Shown in pieces: positions 44,100-54,560 of a stretch of 64,000 nucleotides of DNA; the stretch's first letter is position 1, and each line of letters begins with the position of its first letter. This DNA comes from Hypericum androsaemum (Eukaryota > Streptophyta > Magnoliopsida > Malpighiales > Hypericaceae), in the NCBI GenBank assembly GCA_963995505.1, contig OZ023184.1, forward strand, positions 4,030,001-4,094,000, written 5' to 3'. The notes below the pieces were generated by a model. That model searched no databases. It was not told the origin of the DNA and was given only the letters and a program-made list of their open reading frames with translations. A program made the position numbers and the translations under genes.

Positions 44100-44932
44100 T
44101 AAAAAATTGGGAAAAGTCCACTTTAGTACCCTGTGGTATCGACCAAAATCACTTTAGTACCCTGTGGTAAAAATCCGATCAATCGAGTCATACTTATTCC
44201 AATTAACATCAAAAAGGGCCTCGGGCAGCTGCCCGGAGCTGCCCGAACCTACCCGAGCGCTGCCCGGGCCACGTGGCCAACCACGTCACCAATTTTGATG
44301 ACATGGCGCCACGTCACCAATTCTCCTCCTCCTCCTCCTCCCCTCCTCCTCCTCCTCCTCCTCCGCCTCCTCCTCCTCCGCGTTCCTCCTCCTCCCCTCC
44401 TCCTCCCCCTCCTCCTCCTCCTCCTCCTCCTCCTCCTCCCCGCGTCCTCCTCCTCCTCCTCCTCCTCCTCCGCGTCCCCCTCCTCCTCCTCCTCCTCCTC
44501 CTCCTCCTCTCCTCCTCCTCCCCGCATCCCCCTCCTCCTCCGCGTCCTCCTCCTCCCCGCATCCTCCTCCCCGCGTCCCCCTCCTCCTCCGCGTCCTCCT
44601 CCTCCTCCTCCTCCTCCGCGTCCTCCTCCTCCGCGTCCCCCTCCTCCTCCTCTCCTCCTCCTCCCCACGTTGCCCTCCTCCTCCGCGTCCTCCTCCTCCC
44701 CGCGTCCTCCTCCTCCTCCTCTTGGTGACGTGGCGCCACATCATCAAAATTGGTGACGTGGCTGGCCACGTGGCCCGGGCAGCGCTCGGGTAGGTCCGGG
44801 CAGCTGCCCGAGGCCCTTTTTGATGTTAATTGGAATAAGTATGACTCGATTGATCAGTTTTTTACCACAGGGTACTAAAGTGATTTTGGTCGATACCACA
44901 GGGTACGAAAGTGGACTTTTCCCTAAAAAATT
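44100..44932. mobile_element. 815-bp Mutator-like MITE with (CCT)n core and 9-bp TSD
   Basis: The element is 44109-44923. Ends GGGAAAAGTCCACTTTAGTA and TACGAAAGTGGACTTTTCCC are inverted, and the inverted arms extend about 180 bp (including GGGTACTAAAGTGATTTTGG and GGGCAGCTGCCCG). TAAAAAATT (9 bp) flanks it at 44100-44108 and 44924-44932. The empty site is seen in the duplicated locus near 3155. The interior is a CCT/CGT-rich microsatellite of about 400 bp. No transposase. A longer relative lies at 59014-60338. Confidence 0.9.
44322..44722. repeat. (CCT)n-rich microsatellite core
   Basis: About 400 bp of CTCCTCCTCC with interspersed CCGCGT and CCCCGCAT units; long pure-pyrimidine tracts on the plus strand. 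All reading frames here are low-complexity artefacts. Confidence 0.95.
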
Positions 44933-45478
44933 TGCTTAAATATGATCTTTCAAACACATTTTTGGTAGGTAGGACCTTCCAAATATACCGTATTAAATGT
45001 CGCATTAAATGTCTTCAAAAATATAATATTTTCTGGTATTGAAATCTATTTAAAATTCTTTTGATCATTGCATAAACTGCGATAAAAAATTTGCCTAAAC
45101 ATGATTTTTCAAATATATTTTTTGTAGGTAGGAACTTCCAAATATACTGTATTAAATGTCGCATTAAATTTTTTCAAAAATATACTTTTTTCTAGTATGG
45201 AAATCTATTTAAAATTCTTTTGACCATGGCATAAACCCCCATAAAAGATTTGTCTAAACAGGATCTTCCAAATACATTTTGGTAGGTAGGACCTTACAAA
45301 TATTGTGTATTAAATATTGCATTAAATTTCTTTGAAAATATACTATTTTCTGGTATTGAAATTCATATATATAGGATGTAAAAGATATTTTGAAGCTCTT
45401 ATAGAAGAATACATTTAAAAACAGTAAATAAATAAAGATTAATATCAATTTCATCTTCAACCAAATTATAACTTCATC

Positions 45479-45530
45479 ATGTCTCCGAACAAGCTAGATT
45501 TCTTGATCATGTTAATTCTCGTTTCATCAT
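45479..45530 (+). pseudogene. Orphan signal-peptide exon of the cysteine-rich peptide gene
   Basis: Codes MSPNKLDFLIMLILVSS and keeps the consensus GTAAGT donor. Compared with 4163-4214 it has Ala7 to Asp and Val10 to Ile. The duplicated segment stops in the intron, and no cysteine exon is seen downstream before 54 kb. A charged Asp in the hydrophobic core would weaken the signal peptide. It is therefore a truncated duplicate. Confidence 0.75.
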
Positions 45531-46062
45531 GTAAGTTTATCTTCTTTTTCACTTTTTTAACTTTTTAAAGAAAATTTTATATTTACCTTTAATAGATTCT
45601 TTGTTGGACACCTGCGAAGAGGGAGATGACAAAGAGAACTTACGAGTCTTATGGATTGTTTTGAGAAGTTTATGGATGGTGGGGATTATTCGAGCAGAGA
45701 TTTCTTTTTATGTTTTTCAAATATATTATGAAAGACGTGATGTGATGGATTACTCGTAATGCTTGCAAACTAAAAAGTCAAAAATCAATAAATATTTAAA
45801 TCGATCTTACGTTTTAATTTAACCAATAATTCAAGAGATATTAAATTTGAGTTATTAAAAATAGAACATTATTAAATATTTGTTACTAAAATTTTTCCAC
45901 CGTTCAAATATCATATTCGTTTTGAATTAAGCCGATTTTAAAAAATCAAAAAATATGTCAATAAAGAAGATCGTTATATTTTTTAAGAAAGCAATTACAT
46001 ACAAATATAACATATAATTTTTTTTATCATTTAGAGGCAACATCTTAAAAGGTGTGCGCAAA

Positions 46063-46403
46063 GGGAGCGGATTTGGTCCTGAAAGGCCAAATCCAACCAG
46101 GACCGTCCTGGACGATTCAATAGTTGATTTAGTTATGATTCAATGGTTCACTTAATTATGATTCAATGGTCTACCTAGTTATGATTCAATGGTTTGTTTT
46201 TTCCCATCCCGGATAAATCGGGGTCCGTCCCAGTTACCAGTTACGATTCAATGGTTTACTCAGTTACGATTCAATGGTTGTGGGCTTTTTTTATTTTGCA
46301 CCCCCCGTATTTCTGCATTTTTGTAAAATAGTCCCCGCGTGTCCTTCAATAAAAATCCTTCAGCACCGTGCTGGATTTGGCCTCGAGGACCAAATCCGGT
46401 CCC
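46063..46403. mobile_element. 341-bp MITE with minisatellite core
   Basis: Left end GGGAGCGGATTTGGTCCTG and right end GAGGACCAAATCCGGTCCC are inverted copies. The core has five copies of a ~24-bp GATTCAATGGTTTACTTAGTTAT unit and a module TTTTGCACCCCCCGTATTT...AATAGTCCCCGCGTGT shared with the element at 3204-3632. No target duplication is seen; it sits exactly at the end of the segmental duplication. Confidence 0.65.
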
Positions 46404-47329
46404 ACTTTCTTTTAATGTCAAGTGCACAAGACAATCTAAATATTTTAGACTGACTTTAGCGATGAGCGAGCCCAATCGTTAACCGCTCCACGAAAACTAA
46501 ATAATTAAAAAAATAGAAATGCAAAAGAAAGAGGCCGAGCGGCTTGACCAGCCACGTGGCAGATCAGATAATTTTTTCTTTTTCATCTTAATCTAATCTT
46601 AATGACTCGTGGCACAATTTTATTCGTTGAAATAGATACTGGTGGATATTATTTGTGTGGTTATAAAAATTAAAATTATCTTTTAATAAAATTAAAAATA
46701 TAAAAATTAATATTTTTCAATTCTCTATATATAGAGCCTAATATTGACATATTTTGATACACAATCTTGTATTCCAACTTTGGACGCTTGTAACTTGGTC
46801 GAATAATGACTTCAAATGTATTTTCGACATTCTTACACTCTGAATTTGAAGAATGAACTAAAAAATTGTAGATATATGTCTCACCTTCACAAAGCAACTT
46901 GAATCAACTCAATCGGACTCCGGAATAAGAAGTTGTGGCTCTCCAACCGAAACTCGTCCTCGTAACTCGCTCGACTATTGACTTCAAACGTATTTTCGAC
47001 ATCTATTTGTAGCTTGATTTATTTATTTCTAATTTTGTTTTCCAACTTTTGTAATCTTAACTTGTTATTTTATTGTAATTTTTTTCTTGTTATAATTATG
47101 GACGCATAATTCTATATATTTATTGTAATTTATATGTAAACATAAATTAAATTATAGATAATATGTGGATGAGAGAGAAATTAATTATTTATTTAGTGAG
47201 CGATTGGATGAGATCATCAATAAAGATGGTAAAAAATTGGGTTGGATTGAATAGTAATTTTATGAGATAAAAATTAATTATTTATTGGGTGAGCGAATTG
47301 AATTCGCTCAACAATAAACATAGTCTTAA
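46404..47329. other. AT-rich spacer, no gene recognised
   Basis: A 36-bp phrase (GACTTCAAA-GTATTTTCGACAT) occurs at about 46810 and 46980 as an imperfect direct repeat. No exon or element boundary is visible. Confidence 0.45.
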
Positions 47330-48690
47330 AGCCAATCTAACACATATTTTATTATATGATTGTTTTGCTAGTTGACACCAGAATTTTACCAAATTTTTCA
47401 AACAAAAAAGTTCTGATTATTATATTAAACATAGAAAATGGAGAAAGGTAAAGAAAAAATATATCCTCTTTACTTTTTCTCCTCTTCCTCTAGCACATAT
47501 GTTAAACAATTAAACTTTTATTATTCAATTTGTCAGCTAAATATGATAACTGTTACGATTTTTTCTATAGAATTATACCGTAATATATTTTTAATAAGGT
47601 CTGTGGCTACGACTTCATACGTGTACTACACATGTGTGTCATATAAATATTTTAATAAAATTACATATACTTACCAAAAAATATTTAATTAAATTTTGAA
47701 AAATTAAAAATAATTCCTGTAAAATCTTTATTGATCGTTATCCAATACTCTAATTCGATTTTTGTAATCTGAATTTTTCAATGAATTACTAACTACATTT
47801 GCTATGCCGTCTTATCTAAGAAATCAAAAGGATTACTCGTCGATCTCATTTTTCCCGTACGATATTGTTGTCCAAGCACTATATAAAAATGTTGTTCCAC
47901 TCTTGAACCCAAAAAAAATGTTGTTCCACTTCCGGAGTTTTGGACGCGAGTACTATTCTTGAGTCAGAACGGCATAATTACTTTTTGCAATAGCTCGAAC
48001 CTTATGAGTTGTGACTATCTGGAAAGAAAATAAAGGAAGAAAGGAACAGGGGAGAAAATGGGATTTTTTTTTATTGTTTGGGAGTGGGTTATGGAATGAA
48101 ATAAAAATGATATAGATCAATTATTAAATTAAAAGCTAAAAACAATATATACAGTAGTTATCACATATGCATAGAAAAAATACATTCAATAATAAAATTA
48201 TTCATGATTGTAAAGATAATTGGGTAGAGAAGTAATTAGACATAATGAACTTGTCAACGAACATTTATATCATTAATCAATTTGTGAGAGAATTGTTCTA
48301 ATTTAACCAGATCTCAAATTCGATTCGAGTTTTTAAGAATATAATAGTGTTAAATAATTGTTGGGAGAATTTTTCACCTAACAAGTGGTAAACAAAAAAA
48401 GATAGTAACCAACAAGCACTAAAATCAACTTACAAAGAAGTTGTTCTAGTTTTTTGGTAGAATTGGAGGGAAAAAGTCCCTAAAAGTATAGATAAAATGA
48501 CCAATTATATTTTAGTTAGTGCAACGCGCCCTCTCGGCCTCTTGTAAGGTTGCGACCGCCAGCATAGTTTAAACAAGGAATTTGTTATAGTTTAAACAAA
48601 TCTCAAGTTCGAGTCATTTAGAACGCACCAGCATTAAATACACGTTGGAGAACTTTACCACCTTTCAAAAGTTCTACTCAATTCGAAGTT
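47330..48690 (+). repeat. Segmental duplication upstream of the intact IQM gene (partner 29938-31110)
   Basis: Homologous to the block upstream of the decayed IQM copies. It carries an extra ~100-bp insertion near 48455-48560. After 48690 (GTTGAATTAATCGATCG) the homology is interrupted by about 5.3 kb of mobile elements and resumes at about 54060. Confidence 0.75.
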
Positions 48691-48892
48691 GAATTAATCG
48701 ATCGTATCATATGGTACAAACCAAAAAAAATAGTAGTCAACTTTATTTTGGTCAGCATATTCAGTCAATTATCAATGTAATAAATGCCAACGAATCACAC
48801 CTTATTTCCTAATTAAGACTGTAACTTATTATTAATGATTGTTTTAAAAAGGAAATGATTAACATCGACAATAAATAAGTGGGGTTTTTTTT

Positions 48893-50336
48893 GGGCAAAT
48901 TACTCTCACATCCCTGGTCTTTGGTCACCCTCCCCCTAGGATTCCTAACTTTTGGAAAAAGATTATCCCGTCCCTAAATTTTGATGATAATAGACTATCG
49001 GGTCCCTGGAGCCAAAATTTCCATATTCTCCGGTGAACTCCCACTTGAAATGACCAAAATACCCTCCCTTGTTAAAAAATTCACAAATTCACTATCTGGG
49101 CAATACTAAAAAATTCATCCCCAACCTTGAAATTCATCCGTAATAAAAAAATGAAGAATTAAGAACACAAATTCACTACCTGATTAAATTAACATCAAGA
49201 ACACTTAATCTCTTGTCAAAAACCCACGAATCCCCTGTTAAAAACCCACTCCCTTTCCTCCTGGCCTCCGTCGTCATCTTCCCTGACCAAGAACCCAAAT
49301 TTTCCCCGACCTGTTGGTCCTTACGAACCCTAATTTTCCCACTCGTGGTCGCCTCTACGAGTTTTCTAGCAACCGATAAAATTCTCTCGTCGTCTTCGTC
49401 GATGGGCTAGGGCTAGGTTACATGGACCGGACATCCTTGAAAATAGCGATGGTGGCGGCCACATGGTGGGTTGATGGGCTAGGGCTGTCTACGTTTTGAA
49501 GATACAGTAGTGTCGATGGTCTGGATCTGCAATCGGAGGCAGAAAACTAGAGTGGCGAAGAAGGAGGAGGAGGTGGTGCCGGTGAAGGCCCTCGCCAGAG
49601 AAGACCCTTGACGGAGAATGGCTCACCTCTCTGATTAAAAGCAGCGTTTTCCTCTCCCGAGCTGCCATAGACCAAACACAATCCCGAGCTGCCACATCTT
49701 CAACTTGCCCTTAGCCTCTTTCTCTCCATCTCCTCCTTTGGTGGGCCCAAATTTGGATGCAGCTGCTCTGGGGACACGGGATCTTCCCCCTGAGAAAGAC
49801 GCTAGAATAGGGCTTTGGATCCCCGGTGGTCTAATGGAAAACAAGTAGTTTTTGACTTTTTTCCTAAGTGAACTTTTAGCATTTAGAGCTTCAAATTAAG
49901 ACACATATGAAAAAAATTGATGTCTTTAATTTTGGGTTTGGAGTCTTCATCGATTTAGGGTTTCAAGTAAAATTAAAGATTGATTCGGGGATCTCATTCT
50001 GGATTTGTAATTAGTGTCTTTGAGTTTTGAGTAATTACTTTTGATTCTCAATAAGGTTTGAATTTGGATTTGTGTATTGGTTTTAGTTTAAGGTGGGAGA
50101 TTGAAGATGAAGTGGGCGGAGGAAGAAAGGGGAAAAAAGAGATTTTTTATTTTTTAAGTGGGAGGGCATTTTAGTCTTTTCAAGTAGGGTATCACCAGAG
50201 AATATGGAATATTCTGGCTCCAGGGACCCAATAGTCTATTATCATCAAAACTTAGGGACGGGATAATCTTTTTCCAAAAGTCAGGGACCTTAGGGAGAGG
50301 GTGACCAAAGGCCAGGGACGTGACAGTAATTTGCTC
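48893..50336. mobile_element. 1.44-kb TIR element with ~180-bp inverted arms
   Basis: Left arm GGGCAAATTACTCTCACATC and the inverse of the right arm (GAGCAAATTACTGTCACGTC) match for roughly 180 bp, including GGAAAAAGATTATCCCGTCC and AGGGTATTTTGGTCATTT-like text. T8 runs lie on both sides, so an 8-9-bp target duplication is possible but not diagnostic. The interior (49200-49850) is GC-richer with proline-rich and splice-like text but no identified gene. No transposase. Confidence 0.8.
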
Positions 50337-50469
50337 TTTTTTTTAAAAAAACTCTAGTATAATTCGATCATATGAATAATTTATCCAATGGTATTCTTTA
50401 TATCCATGAGTTTTAAATTCCAAATGAATGTAAGTTGCTTAATATGACCAAACTCCGCTAGTTAATTAA

Positions 50470-50547
50470 TACTTAAAGTGTAGTACTCTTGATATTAATA
50501 GTATATACTTAAGGTGTAGTACTCTTGATATTAATAGTGTATACATT
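50470..50547. repeat. 39-bp tandem duplication
   Basis: TACTTAAAGTGTAGTACTCT...TTAATAGTATA is followed at once by a near-identical copy (CTTAAGGTGTAGTACTC...AATAGTGTATAC). Confidence 0.8.
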
Positions 50548-50679
50548 TATTTAAAAAAAATAGTGTATACATAATGGATTTTTTAAAAGTGAATGACACT
50601 TTAATTATAAAAAATGTCTGCTAGTTAAACAAGTCATCGGCCTTTCACAAACTTTGATGCATGGACAGAACATAAAAAG

Positions 50680-51038
50680 GGTAAATTACTCCATAATCTC
50701 TGGTGTTTGGTCATCCTCTCTCTCGGGTTCCTGCATTTTCAAAAATAATTTTACCGTCCCTCGACTTTGGTTTTAGAAACTCTCGGATCCCTGGCTGACG
50801 TCAGCACCCATTTTTGATTTTTTTATCAAGTGAAATGACCAAAATACCCTTGAAGATGATAAAAAAATTTCTTTTTTGAGGATATTTTGGTCATTTCTAT
50901 GAAAAAAAGGGTGCTAACGTCAGCCAGGGACCCGAGAGTTTCTAAAACCAAAGTCGGGAGACGGTAAAATCATTTTTGAAAATGTAGAGACCCGAGGGGG
51001 AGAATGACCAAACACCAGACACTAGAGGGTAATTTACC
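50680..51038. mobile_element. 359-bp foldback MITE
   Basis: The left half (GGTAAATTACTCCATAATCT ... CTCTCGGATCCCTGGCTGAC) is the inverse of the right half, so almost the whole element is an inverted repeat of about 140 bp per arm around a short loop near 50860. Terminal text and the phrases GGTGTTTGGTCAT and GGGACCC resemble the arms of the 48893-50336 element, suggesting related families. Confidence 0.85.
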
Positions 51039-51244
51039 AAAAAAAAAACCCTTTAGAGTGATCGGCGTGCGAGGGAAGTGCATAAAGAAGTCGGTCATTA
51101 CAACGCGTAACACAGCCCACTGCGACGACTCGCGAGGACTGGCGCGTCAAGGTCAAGCAGCCATTTATGGACCACGTAAAATTAGTAAATTACCCTATTA
51201 TCGGCAATCTTTTATTTTAATATGAAATTGAAAGCGGGCTATAT

Positions 51245-52545
51245 CCCTTTTTTTTAACAAACACACAAACTTATATATACCAATTAAGTGGAAAAGTCTC
51301 TATACAACAAGACATCCAAATCAAGATGATGGAAATCGAGCCAATTACAGGGAAAAAGTCTCAATCTAATTTACTTACAAAGCTAATCTACAGTAGCATT
51401 TTGCACCTTGGTAATTAGACAAAGACTGCATCAGAATAAGGCTGAGAGGGAAGAACGAATCTCAAGCACCAGTGATTCAACATTCCAGAAGAGATGAGCA
51501 TTAAGGTATCTGATGAAAACAAATACCAGGCGACAGTCAGTCTCGAAAATCGTCTCCCTCATCGCAAAATCCTTCTAGACCATGTGAATTGCAAGTGCTA
51601 TAGCCTGAAGTTTCGCTTCCAAAGGCAAGTCTGCCAATATCAAATCATGCTGACCTACAACCGCTAGGCCATGGTAATCACGAACAATTATGGCGATTTC
51701 GGATGGAGTAGAACTCTCCGTCCAAAAGGCGTCACAATTGAGCTTCAAGATCCCTTGTGAAGGCGCAATCCAAGAAGCTTGTATAGGAACAGCAGCAGCC
51801 TGCGTCCTCGTCTGTGAACCTACTACCTGCGAGAATTCCCAACAGTAATGAGAAGCCTGCACCATAGTATGAAAGGGATTAATAGCAATCCCGTCAAAAA
51901 TGAACTTGTTCCTGGTAAGTCAGATACTCCAGCACAAGTGTGAAGCGAAAGCCACCATATCAACATTGTTAAAAGCATTAAGAGAACCTAAAACGCAAGA
52001 GAACCAATCCACGAAGGAAGTATGTACAAAAGGGTTAAAACAGACACCCAACGGGCTGCAAAGCCAAAAGGCACGAGCGTGAGAGCAGTTAAACAACATA
52101 TGAACAATCATCTCATCCTCCTCAAAACAAACTTGACAAGTAGGAGACCGAGCAAGATTTCGTCTATGCAGATTGGACGCAGTAGAAATGCCATTTCTAG
52201 TTAGGCGCCAAACAAAATTCTGGATCTTAGGCGGAACATTAAGCTTCCAAACATGCTTCCAATACCCAGAAAAATTCGGAACCAGGAAAGCAGAAGAAGG
52301 ACGTACCAGATCATGCTGTTTCTTCAAAATATAATACCCCCGCTTAACCGAGTAAATACCTAATTTGTCGTGCCTCCAAATAATCTTATCAGGCAAACCA
52401 TCCCGGTAAAACTTAATGTTGGCAATTGCAGCTTGTTCAGAAGGTAGAAAAAAATTCTGAATCAGGTCCATCTTCCGGCTCGTAGTGGAAGCACAAACCA
52501 AATCAGAAACAACAATTGGTCTCGCCGTATCCGTTGCTTATTTAA
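51245..52545 (-). mobile_element. 5'-truncated LINE A (zinc-binding region and RNase H)
   Basis: Minus-strand frames show IIWRHDKLGIYSVKRGYY, VWKLNVPPKIQNFVWRL, CQVCFEEDEMIVHMLFNC and then an RNase H part (ILKLNCDAFW, IAIIVRDYHGLAVVG, LPLEAKLQAIALAIHMV). A T-run at 51247-51254 would be the tail. It is disrupted by a stop or frameshift near 51890. Its sequence is from a different LINE lineage than 23538-29317. Confidence 0.8.
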
Positions 52546-52658
52546 GTTCCATATATATGAAACGTGAAATCGGTTCTCGAATTATGGTCACTGTTGATTC
52601 GAGTAGTGGCCCAATTGCACGAAAGTAGATGAGAGTGAATGAAGAAAATCATAGATCG

Positions 52659-53841
52659 GAATGCAACTGCTAATTTTTGGGGTGAATTGGTGCGTGACTT
52701 AGCACTCATTCATTAATAAAACGAAATTATAAAACAACAGAGGTCTGAAGATCCTCCCTTCTAATGGAAAGGCACTCATCTGGCGGTCTACCAAGAACAT
52801 AGAATCCTCTTGGTAGATCGAGTGCAAAATTAGAAAACCAGTCTACTAACATATTACACTCTCTAGGACAATATGAGACCTCAACTTGCTCGTGAAGGCT
52901 GACTAGGTCTCTATATTTACTCACGAGGGGTGTGATTGGGTTTCCTTTCTCGACACCATCGGTGATGTACTTCAAAGTCACCTGTGAGTCCGTCTCAATC
53001 GTCAAAGGTTTGAAGTTTCCATGAATAACGATCTGTAAGCCTCGCAACAAAGCCCAGACCTCCGACCATACCACATTGCAATGACCCGTATACTGTCCAA
53101 ATCTTACGCACCAGTTTCTGTCAGAATCTCTGATTACGCCCTCGCTACCTGCGGGTCCCAGGTTTCCTTTCGAGAACCCGTCTGTGTTGAGCTTAAAACC
53201 TTGCATAGGAGGGGACCACACTTGAGCCGATTCTGTCCTCTGCTTCAGGGAGGGAATACTTGAGAATAGATTTCTCCAGGCACTTGAGAAGTAGTTGGCC
53301 TGGTTGCAGATGAAAGACCTCTTGTCCCCTTGGAATCCCACTTCTTCAAAGACAGAAAGATTCCTCCATCTCAAACAGTCGCAAAGAGCGTACTCCAGGG
53401 GATATCAATTAACACTTTTCGCAAAACTTCCATGTTGGAAGTGAGCCATTGATTCAGATCCAATGCAAAGAAATAGGGACTCACCTCCTGCGGGACGAAA
53501 TAACCCCAAAGCTTCTTCGTCTCAGGGAAGTCCCTTAATACGTGTAGAATGGACTCTGGGCGATCTTTATAAACTAGACAGTAGGGGTTGGGGCTAAACT
53601 TCCTTCTGAATCTTTCTCTGTTGCTCATGTACTTTGCTGCCAGGATTTTAGCCCACATTGAGTTGGGCTGAGTTTCCATTCTCCACAACAGCTTGGTCAC
53701 TAGAGCCATGTTTGCCTGTGAAGCCGAGCGTAGACCAAGACCTCCTATACTATAGCCTTTGGCAAACAGATTTCCTCCCATTTTACCAGGTGAGTCCTCT
53801 TCTTATCGGGCGTGTCGCCCCACACGAATGCAACTGCTAAT
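52659..53841 (-). mobile_element. 5'-truncated LINE B with 16-bp TSD
   Basis: GAATGCAACTGCTAAT occurs at 52659-52674 and 53826-53841, so the insertion is 52675-53825. Minus-strand frames: the C-terminal RT/zinc part (GGLGLRSASQANMALVTKLL, 53371-53781) and RNase H (FKLNTDGFSKGNLGPAG, ETDSQVTLKYI, 52727-53374), overlapping in different frames, so one frameshift is present. The last bases TTTCGTTTTATTAATGAATG are a typical LINE 3' end. It is 5' truncated to about 1.15 kb. Confidence 0.9.
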
Positions 53842-54460
53842 GTGGCAGAAGGAAAAAGAAAGAGACGGAACTAAAAAACTACCAGGTGAATCGATTTTTA
53901 ATGGCTTAAAAAACTCATCGTATATTTTTCTAATTATTTCTCTACCAATTCGTTGATTTTAGAACTAAAATGTTAATAAGGCTTAACATCTGACACCCAT
54001 TATCTATCTTAATCATTTATTTACTTAGCTGATCCACTCATCCACAAATCTTCTTAATAATTGTAGATTGCTACGTACTTGTCAAAATAACCATGTGACT
54101 TCTTGATAGCGACTAAAGATTTTTTTTCTATTTGTTTTGCATTGAAAAAAAAAATCCCAGTTGGCGCGTGGGCATAAGCTTGTGAAAGCAAAGGCACCGA
54201 CGCCATTAGCAATCAGCGTAGTTTTCAAAAAAAATAAAGCAATCAGCGTAAGCCAAATTAGAAAAACAGTCAAACATAAATGTAGCTTAACAACCCTTTT
54301 CTTTTATCTCTCCAATCTTATAATCCCTAAAAAAAATATTGTATGCTTATAATAATATTTTTTATATTCATAAAATATTAAATTTCGAGTGAATTTAATT
54401 CTCGCACCGTTCAACCAATTTTCAATCTGTACAGATCCAGCATTTAATTGTCTACATACT

Positions 54461-54468
54461 CTATATAT
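54461..54468 (+). promoter_or_regulatory. TATA box of the IQM gene
   Basis: CTATATAT lies 93 bp before the start codon and is followed by a CTCCTCCTCC pyrimidine-rich leader. The same arrangement occurs in the pseudogene copy. Confidence 0.55.
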
Positions 54469-54560
54469 CTGCCTCCTCCTCCTCCACTCTACCGCACACT
54501 AAATTCTCCTTGCTCCTTCAATATTATAAATTAGAAAAACCAAGAAAATAAGGAAGAAAA

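Larger units (their letters stand above)
43568..46058 (+). repeat. Segmental duplication, copy 2 (partner 2622-4745)
   Basis: Same order as copy 1: exon fragment, 165-bp tandem array, cysteine-peptide exon 1, intron part. The array is interrupted by the 815-bp element at 44109-44923. Upstream sequence from about 43070 is also related to 2160-2320. The copy ends at GGTGTGC where the MITE at 46063 begins. Confidence 0.85.

Noticed and set aside
44133..44769. Long open frames of 139-207 codons on both strands rich in Pro, Ser, Arg, Glu and Gly
   Set aside because: They are translations of a (CCT)n/(CGT) microsatellite inside a TIR element.
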